A stretch of 18,947 nucleotides of DNA. Origin: CAZVEV01 sp964625865 (GTDB taxonomy: Bacteria; Planctomycetota; Phycisphaerae; SM23-33). Positions within the stretch are counted from its first letter, which is position 1. The number at the start of each line of letters is the position of its first letter. Of this stretch, positions 13,778 through 18,947 are shown piece by piece. The notes beneath the pieces are model-generated. The model was not told where the DNA came from. It was given only the letters and a program-made list of their open reading frames with translations, and made no database searches. The position numbers and the translations under genes were made by a program. The stretch is taken from positions 1 through 18,947 of the forward strand of contig CAZVEV010000094.1 of NCBI GenBank assembly GCA_964625865.1, given 5' to 3'.

Positions 13778-13850
13778 GTTTAGCGGTCGATCGTTGGATC
13801 GACGTTTCCCGCGTCCGAAGAAGCGTCGATCTAACGATCGACCGCTAAAC
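13778..13850. repeat. REP hairpin upstream of the RAYT gene
   Basis: The left arm 13778-13804 and right arm 13824-13850 are complementary over 27 bases with one mismatch (GTTTAGCGGTCGATCG / CGATCGACCGCTAAAC), with a 19-base loop. The inner part differs from the other hairpin by TTGGATC for TCAGATC, with partly compensating change in the opposite arm (CTAACG), which supports selection on pairing. Confidence 0.87.
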
Positions 13851-13932
13851 GTGGAGGGAACGACAACACGGAGACGATCGACCGCTAAACGTGGAGGGAA
13901 CGACAACACGGAGACGATCGACCGCTACACGG
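13841..13932 (-). repeat. 40-bp tandem repeat array, right side of RAYT cassette
   Basis: Two full identical units (13841-13880 and 13881-13920: ACCGCTAAACGTGGAGGG, then AACGACAACACGGAGACGATCG) plus a stub at 13921-13932 that runs into the stop codon of the aconitase X small-subunit gene. The first unit doubles as the outer end of the REP hairpin arm. The orientation is opposite to the left array. Confidence 0.88.
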
Positions 13933-14353
13933 GTACGGGCGAGACCGTGACGGCGCCGTCGGGGGTGATGGTGAGTTCATCGCCGTCGGTGATCACGTCG
14001 TACTCGTCTCGTGGAAGGACGATGACGGGGACGGTTTGTCCGAACATCTCGTCGGCGACGATGGCGCCGAGGGCGATAATCGGGTCGGTGCGCTTCATGA
14101 TGATCGCCGCCGGCGCCGTCCCGTTGCGGATGCTCTCGGCGAGGATCGCGCTGGCCGTGCTCGAGCCCTTGCCGGTCGGCAGGACCAGCACGCGTCCGGT
14201 CATGCACCGGCCGCATAACTCGTGTCGGCGGTCGGGGATGTTCCCGGTGGCCGGGTCCAGCCCGCCCCAAAGGCTCAGCGGCGTCTGGGCCACCAGCGCC
14301 CGCCCGGCAGCGGTGCCGGGAACCAGCGATCGGCCCTTCAACTGGCTTGCCAT
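13925..14353 (-). CDS. Aconitase X small (swivel) subunit, DUF126
   Basis: A 142-aa swivelling beta/alpha domain that partners the DUF521 catalytic subunit encoded just upstream to form a dehydratase. The family hallmarks are LSLWGGLDPATGNIPDRRH near residues 26-44 and PTGKGSSTAS at 59-68, where Ser65 is the expected active-site serine. The start at 14353 lies in the last codons of the large-subunit gene (16-bp overlap), so the two are translationally coupled; longer in-frame starts would extend into that gene with Arg/Gly-rich sequence of no family. The stop codon TAG (13925-13927) falls in the stub of the 40-bp repeat array, so the extreme C-terminus abuts repeat DNA. Confidence 0.9.
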   Translation of the reverse strand: MASQLKGRSLVPGTAAGRALVAQTPLSLWGGLDPATGNIPDRRHELCGRCMTGRVLVLPTGKGSSTASAILAESIRNGTAPAAIIMKRTDPIIALGAIVADEMFGQTVPVIVLPRDEYDVITDGDELTITPDGAVTVSPVPV

Positions 14354-15615
14354 AGTCCCCCCTCTCTGACCACGCGGCCGGCAATGGCTGAGCGGACGCA
14401 GTCGGCCAATGAACCGAACACCACGTCCGTGCCGAGTTCGCCCGGCGCGTAATACGAGCACTTGCCCGAGTTGGTCATGATGACCTTGGCGTCGGGCGAG
14501 ATGATGGGACAATGGAACACGCAGGTGTCCAGGGTGATTAGCCCGCCGAAGGTGCGGACCACGTCGAGCAGTCCGCCGCGGGCCGCCAGCGCGTGCGACG
14601 ATTCGCCGGTGGCCACGATGAACGTCACGCCGGGGGCAACGGTGCTGCCGGCCTCGGCCCGGATCAGGTCGGCGAGTTGGCGGAACTCGGCGAACGAGAA
14701 ATGCGGGCAGCCCAGCACGACCGCGTCAATGGCTTGCCCTTCGTCAGCGACCGTCGAGAGGTCTCCCAGCGCCTCGTCGAGGTCGGCCTGGCGGATCTCC
14801 CGCGTTTCGGGAATCTCGCCTCCGCCGAAGGCCGCCTCCAGCGTGGGTGCCTCGGGCGTCAGCCCCACCGCATGGAATAGCGCCACGCCGCCCGATGACG
14901 CCGCCGCGGCGCCGAGGGCCTTGAGCTGATCGTCCGTGGCGCCCGCGGGAAGCCCTTCGATAACCGGTATCCGATCACCGGCGACCGGACCCAGCAGGTG
15001 CCCTATCGCCGGCCAGAACTCCTCGCTCGATATCACGTCCGGCGCGATGTCCACCAGCCGGAGCAGGACCTGCCCGCGACGGTTTTCCGCCAGGTGCAGC
15101 CCGCAGCGCGGTACGCGCCCGGTGATGGCCGCGCAAATGTCGATGTAGTCGCCATAGCGATTGGTCCGCGCGCCGAGGACGGAGTTGGCGTAGACGATGG
15201 CGTTGGACTCTCCCCACGCGATCTGCTGGCCGAACCGGGGCGTGAGGTATCCCTGGTACGGCGCGCAGGTCCACGTGGGCACGCAGCCCATCGACTCGTA
15301 GGCCCGTCCCTGGCGGATGGCCATCTCGGCGAAGTCCCGGGGCACGTCAAAGTCCTGCCAGTTCTGCAGGTCCAGCGGGCCCATGTTCAGCGTCGTGGGA
15401 ATGCGGACGGTGGCCCCGCCGGCGGCCAGCCGCTCAGCAAAGGCCACCCCGACCTCGCTGAGCAGTCCGCACCCGTCGATGTGCGCGAGCGTCACGTCCA
15501 TCAGCTCGTCGGCCTGCTGGACCTCAGCCATCCGCGTCACAATCGCCATCGCCAGCCGCACGCCCTCCCCGCAGCCGCCGTCGAGCATCAGTTTGTCCTG
15601 GTCTGTCAGCTTCAT
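14338..15615 (-). CDS. Aconitase X large (catalytic) subunit, DUF521
   Basis: A 425-aa iron-sulfur hydro-lyase of the aconitase superfamily. Separate large and small subunits mark the heteromeric (type II) form, which includes bacterial cis-3-hydroxy-L-proline dehydratases and archaeal phosphomevalonate dehydratase; the single-chain form is fused. Candidate cluster cysteines are Cys111 (SMGCVPTWTC), Cys365/369 (TCVFHCPIISP) and Cys386 (GKCSYYAPG). IPTTLNMGPLD at 72-82 and ESNAIVYANSVLGARTNRYGD near 136-156 are conserved substrate-region stretches. The start at 15615 gives the usual MKLTDQDKLMLDGGCGEG beginning; the frame extends upstream without family similarity. No proline racemase, transporter or mevalonate gene is visible in the window, so the substrate stays open. 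Confidence 0.9.
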   Translation of the reverse strand: MKLTDQDKLMLDGGCGEGVRLAMAIVTRMAEVQQADELMDVTLAHIDGCGLLSEVGVAFAERLAAGGATVRIPTTLNMGPLDLQNWQDFDVPRDFAEMAIRQGRAYESMGCVPTWTCAPYQGYLTPRFGQQIAWGESNAIVYANSVLGARTNRYGDYIDICAAITGRVPRCGLHLAENRRGQVLLRLVDIAPDVISSEEFWPAIGHLLGPVAGDRIPVIEGLPAGATDDQLKALGAAAASSGGVALFHAVGLTPEAPTLEAAFGGGEIPETREIRQADLDEALGDLSTVADEGQAIDAVVLGCPHFSFAEFRQLADLIRAEAGSTVAPGVTFIVATGESSHALAARGGLLDVVRTFGGLITLDTCVFHCPIISPDAKVIMTNSGKCSYYAPGELGTDVVFGSLADCVRSAIAGRVVREGGLWQAS

Positions 15616-15847
15616 TTCAGCGTCGGGCCCTTGTACCACAGCGCCCCCCGCCGAGCAAGGCGACAGCCTCGACACTCCTGCATCACCCCTCCCGCAGCGG
15701 CTTTGCCTTTTGGCGTGGCCGCCCCGGCCGGCACGTCGCGTGATCACCGGCCAAAAGCAGGCGACTTTTCCGCCGTACGCGGGTTATACTGTTGCGATTA
15801 CACAGGAAGCATCACGCCCGGAAGAACTGCAAGCGCAGGAGACCACC
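15616..15847. promoter_or_regulatory. Divergent intergenic region with likely promoter of the cytochrome/FGE gene
   Basis: This 232-bp space separates the divergent aconitase X and large cytochrome genes. On the plus strand a TATACT (15785-15790) resembles a -10 box, with only a weak -35 (GCGACT, 18 bp upstream). AGGAGA (15837-15842) five bases before the GTG at 15848 is a strong ribosome site. CGGCCGG-rich inverted sequence near 15724-15752 (CCGGCCGGCACG...CACCGGCC) may be an operator or part of the aconitase X promoter. Confidence 0.4.
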
Positions 15848-18800
15848 GTGACAGCCACCCGGAACTTGACATTTGGTATCGTCCTCGCCCTGGCGGGGAT
15901 ACTCCTCTCGGCGGCGACGGCCCTTGCGGTCAACAACGGCGACATCCCGGTCAACACCGCCGCGTCGGCCAGGCGGATGATCGAGGACCTCAACAAGACG
16001 TACGGGGCGAAGTACGCCGGCGGCAAGGCGTTTCTGGCGCGGCTGGCAGCGATTGAAGCCAAGTTCAAGGCCAACAAGGCCGACGCGGCGGCCAATGCGG
16101 CGCTGCAGAAGCTGATTCGCGAGGCGTCGCTGGCCAACCCGCTGCTGGACGTCGACAAGCTGCTGATCGTCCGCCGCAAGGGCGAGGCCAATCGCCGGCT
16201 CAACTCGCACACCACCGCGACGATCAATCCGTGGAAGGGCGGAGGCAAGAAGCGATCGAAGAAGAAGGGCAAGGCCCCTGCCCCCGCGCCGGGCTGGGAC
16301 AACGAGATCTCCGAACTGTCGAACCTGCGCGGCGAAGTGAAGGCCCGCACGGTGTTCCGCCATCCGAAGGGCTCGGTCATCAAGCACGTCGACCTGCACT
16401 TCGACGCCGGGAAGCTCCTGTTCTCCGGCGGCGGGTCCAACGGGTCCTGGGGCGTGATGGAGGTGGGGATCGACGGCAAGGGCATGAGGGAACTGACGCC
16501 GAGCGACCAGAAGGACGTTCAGTGGTTCGACGCCTGCTACTTGCCGGAAAAGGACCACATCGTCGTGGCCTCGACGGCCGGCATGCAGGGACTGCCCTGC
16601 GAGAACGGCGGCAAGCCGATGGTGAACCTGTACAAGGTCAACACGCGAACCAAGGCCGTCCGCCAACTGACGTTCGAGCAGGACAGCGACTGGCACCCGC
16701 GCGTCCACCACAACGGGCGCATCCTGTACCTCCGCTGGGAGTACACCGACACGCCCCACTACTACTCGCGGTACATGTTCCACATGAACCCCGACGGGAC
16801 CGGCCAGATGGAGTACTGGGGCAGCGGGTCGTACTTCCCTACGGCCTATTGTCACGCCCGTCCGATCCCGAACCACTCGACGATGCTGGTGGGCACGGTC
16901 AGCGGGCACCACGCCAAGAGCGAGACCGGACGCCTGCTGCTGATCGACCCGGCCCTCGGACGAAAGTACCCGCTGCGTTACAGGCACAATGACAAGAGCT
17001 GGGGCGAGCCGCGAACGGTGTTCAACCTCCATCCCAAGCCGCTGCCGGCCACCGAGACCGGCTGCGTGCAGGAGATCCCCGGCTGGGGGCGCGACGTGGT
17101 GGGCAACATCTACGACAACCAGGGCGGCGGGCAGAAGTACACGTTCGGCACGCCCTGGCCGCTGTCGGACAAGTACTTCCTGGTCTCGCTGAAGGGCTTT
17201 ACCGAGGGATCGAGCAAGTGGACGCTGTGCCTGGTCGACGTGTTTGACAACATGACCACCGTCTACGCCGACGCGGATTACGACCTGTTCGAGCCGATCC
17301 CGCTGGCGGCGCGCAAGACCCCGCCGATGCTGCCGGACCGCACGAGAAAGGGCCAACCCGCGACGATTTTCTGCACCGACATTTACGGCGGGCGCGGCCT
17401 GAAGGGCGTTCCGCGGGGCACGGTCAAGCAGCTCCGCGTCTACGCGTATCACTACGGGTACATCCGCAGCGGCGGGCACACGGCGGTCGGGCTGGAGTCC
17501 AGTTGGGACATCAAGCGGATTCTCGGTACCGTCCCGGTCGAGACCGACGGCTCGTTCAGCTTTGTGGCCCCGGCCAACACGCCGCTGGCCATTCAGCCGC
17601 TGGATAAGGAAGGCGCGTCGCTGGCGCTGATGCGATCGTGGATGGTCGGCATGCCGGGCGAGAACCTCGCCTGCAACGGCTGTCACGAGGACCAGAACGA
17701 GGTCACGCCCTCCAAGCCCACCCTCGCCGGGCGTCGTCCGCCGCACAAGATCACCCCGTGGCTGGGCGCGAAGCGCCCGTTCAGCTTCGCCACCGAGATT
17801 CAGCCGATCCTCAAGAAGTACTGTCTCGGCTGTCACGATGATCAGAAGAAAAAGGGCGGCATCTCGTTCGCCCAGGGCGATCCGGGCAACTGGCGGAAGG
17901 ACACGTCGTACCTGAGCCTGGTGGCGTTCGTCCGCAGGCCCGGGCCCGAGAGCGACATGGACCTGCTCCAGCCGATGGAGTACCACGCCTCGACCAGCCA
18001 GTTGATCCGCATGTTCAAAAAGGGCCACTACAACGTCAAACTCGACGACAAGGCGTGGCGACAGCTTTACACGTGGATCGACCTGAACGCCCCGCACCGC
18101 GGCGCGTGGGCCAACCCCACATACGAGAAGCGCCGCCTGGACCTGGCCATCCTCTACGCGGGGCTGACCGACAACCCCGAGGAGGAGTACCGCCAGGCGC
18201 TGGCCTACGTCGAGAAGCAGGTCGTCAAGCCGATCAAGCCCAAGCGCGTGCCCAAGCCCGGCCCGGACAAGCTGACGGCGGCCGGCTTCCCGTTCGACGC
18301 GGCAAAGGCCAAGGCCATGCAGGGGGCCAGGGCCTCGTTCGCCGTCACGCTCGCCGACGGCGTGACGATGAAGTTCGTCCGTATTCCAGCCGGCTCGTTC
18401 GTCATGGGCAGCCAGGGCGGCTATGCCGACGAGCAGCCGCGTGCGGTGACCAAGATCGACAAGCCCTTCTGGATGGGCGTCACCGAGGTCACCAACAAGC
18501 AGTACGAGGCGTTTGATCCGAAACACGACACGCGGTACATTGACGAGCACGGCAAGGACCACGCGACGCCCGGCTACATCGCGAACCATTACGATCAGCC
18601 GGTGGCCCGGGTCTCGTGGGCCGAGGCGACGGCGTTCTGCACGTGGCTGAGCAAGAAGATGGCTTCGACAGGCTCACCACAAGCGGGCAAGAAAGCCGCC
18701 CTGCCGACCGAGGCCCAGTGGGAATGGGCGGCCCGCGCCGGGACCGCGACGCAGTTCTTCTACGGGAACAAGGACACCGATTTCGGCACATTCGCGAACC

Positions 18801-18947
18801 TCGCCGACACCACCCGCAGCCACATGGCCGGCGGGTATCCGGGCGGGAGCAAGCTGCGCGACCGCAAGCCGTTCCCGGACAAGTCGCTGTTCCCGCTGCG
18901 CGACATCCGCTTCACCGACAACTGGTTCATCGTCGACTACGTCGCCC
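15848..18947 (+). CDS. Large secreted dihaem cytochrome c protein with HzsA-like domain and FGE-sulfatase-like domain (3' end beyond window)
   Basis: At least 1033 residues, starting at GTG 15848 after AGGAGA. A signal peptide (TFGIVLALAGILLSAATALA) exports it. A helical region and a Lys-rich linker (GGGKKRSKKKGK) come first. Residues about 170-600 resemble the hydrazine synthase alpha-subunit-like beta-propeller family, with HPRVHHNGRILYLRW, ARPIPNHSTMLVGTVSGHH and the aromatic RVYAYHYGYIRSGG. Two c-type haem sites follow, CNGCH (609-613) and CLGCH (659-663). From about residue 835 to the window end is a formylglycine-generating-enzyme/SUMF1-like domain (MKFVRIPAGSFVMGS, FWMGVTEVTNKQYEAF, LPTEAQWEWAARAGT). 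This architecture is frequent in planctomycetes; the hydrazine-synthase likeness is structural and does not imply anammox. Likely a periplasmic redox or binding protein with unknown substrate. The end is cut by the window. Confidence 0.88.
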   Translation, partial: MTATRNLTFGIVLALAGILLSAATALAVNNGDIPVNTAASARRMIEDLNKTYGAKYAGGKAFLARLAAIEAKFKANKADAAANAALQKLIREASLANPLLDVDKLLIVRRKGEANRRLNSHTTATINPWKGGGKKRSKKKGKAPAPAPGWDNEISELSNLRGEVKARTVFRHPKGSVIKHVDLHFDAGKLLFSGGGSNGSWGVMEVGIDGKGMRELTPSDQKDVQWFDACYLPEKDHIVVASTAGMQGLPCENGGKPMVNLYKVNTRTKAVRQLTFEQDSDWHPRVHHNGRILYLRWEYTDTPHYYSRYMFHMNPDGTGQMEYWGSGSYFPTAYCHARPIPNHSTMLVGTVSGHHAKSETGRLLLIDPALGRKYPLRYRHNDKSWGEPRTVFNLHPKPLPATETGCVQEIPGWGRDVVGNIYDNQGGGQKYTFGTPWPLSDKYFLVSLKGFTEGSSKWTLCLVDVFDNMTTVYADADYDLFEPIPLAARKTPPMLPDRTRKGQPATIFCTDIYGGRGLKGVPRGTVKQLRVYAYHYGYIRSGGHTAVGLESSWDIKRILGTVPVETDGSFSFVAPANTPLAIQPLDKEGASLALMRSWMVGMPGENLACNGCHEDQNEVTPSKPTLAGRRPPHKITPWLGAKRPFSFATEIQPILKKYCLGCHDDQKKKGGISFAQGDPGNWRKDTSYLSLVAFVRRPGPESDMDLLQPMEYHASTSQLIRMFKKGHYNVKLDDKAWRQLYTWIDLNAPHRGAWANPTYEKRRLDLAILYAGLTDNPEEEYRQALAYVEKQVVKPIKPKRVPKPGPDKLTAAGFPFDAAKAKAMQGARASFAVTLADGVTMKFVRIPAGSFVMGSQGGYADEQPRAVTKIDKPFWMGVTEVTNKQYEAFDPKHDTRYIDEHGKDHATPGYIANHYDQPVARVSWAEATAFCTWLSKKMASTGSPQAGKKAALPTEAQWEWAARAGTATQFFYGNKDTDFGTFANLADTTRSHMAGGYPGGSKLRDRKPFPDKSLFPLRDIRFTDNWFIVDYVA
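18663..18687 (+). repeat. Short dispersed repeat inserted in frame in the FGE-like domain
   Basis: The sequence CTTCGACAGGCTCACCAC then AAGCGGG shares its CTTCGAC..GCTCA..CAAGC skeleton with 8951-8975. It encodes residues ASTGSPQAG (939-947) between WLSKK and KKAALPTEAQWEW, where related FGE-like domains usually have only a few residues. Confidence 0.5.

Noticed and set aside
12761..13932. 40-bp regular repeats as a CRISPR array
   Set aside because: The entire 40-bp period is repeated with no variable spacers, there are no cas genes, and the units share sequence with the RAYT hairpins.
15812..18589. A 925-aa open frame on the minus strand
   Set aside because: It is antisense to the large cytochrome/FGE gene, has Arg/Val/Gly-rich composition typical of shadow frames in high-GC DNA, and resembles no family. 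The plus frame shows signal peptide, haem motifs and a ribosome site.

Overview
The window looks like a contig piece from a high-GC planctomycete, probably Phycisphaerae-like and from a draft or metagenome assembly. The evidence is a PEP-CTERM surface protein, a FTLIELLVVIAII-type pseudopilin, a very large secreted cytochrome c protein of the hydrazine-synthase-alpha-like type ending in a formylglycine-generating-enzyme-like domain, and a 100-N scaffold gap. The lineage is inferred from gene content; no rRNA or tRNA gene is visible.

Positions 241-4830 (+) form one tightly overlapping operon: a vitamin B12-type ABC importer (lipoprotein BtuF, permease BtuC, ATPase BtuD), then RibF (FMN/FAD synthesis) and an NrnA-like DHH phosphodiesterase. 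A palindromic repeat follows. At 5095-5415 come a well-formed promoter, a cobalamin riboswitch with an intact B12 box, and an intrinsic terminator. The genes under this switch are not recognised B12 genes. They are a PEP-CTERM protein (5766-6464), a pseudopilin-like protein (6549-7310) and a small putative lipoprotein (7300-7710). Next to btuFCD this suggests an undescribed surface module for cobalamin capture or B12-dependent envelope remodelling, and it is the most interesting part of the window.

Positions 7728-8876 hold a complete IS630-family element. Its transposase needs a -1 frameshift on a run of eight A, and it has landed inside an older AT-rich inverted repeat. Positions 8965-12673 (-) carry a redox gene group: zinc alcohol dehydrogenase, iron alcohol dehydrogenase, a zinc-ribbon membrane protein and an aldo/keto reductase.

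Positions 12761-13932 are a strikingly symmetric cassette. A REP-associated tyrosine transposase (RAYT) gene is flanked by two long hairpins and then by 40-bp tandem arrays in opposite orientations; the assembly breaks inside the left array. Diverged relatives of the repeat lie at 4851-4993 and 11544-11604, so the family has spread locally.

Positions 13925-15615 (-) encode the two separate subunits of an aconitase X-type dehydratase. Divergently, from 15848 to the end of the window (+), runs the 5' part of the large secreted dihaem cytochrome/FGE-like protein. A short dispersed repeat appears inserted in frame in its last visible domain.
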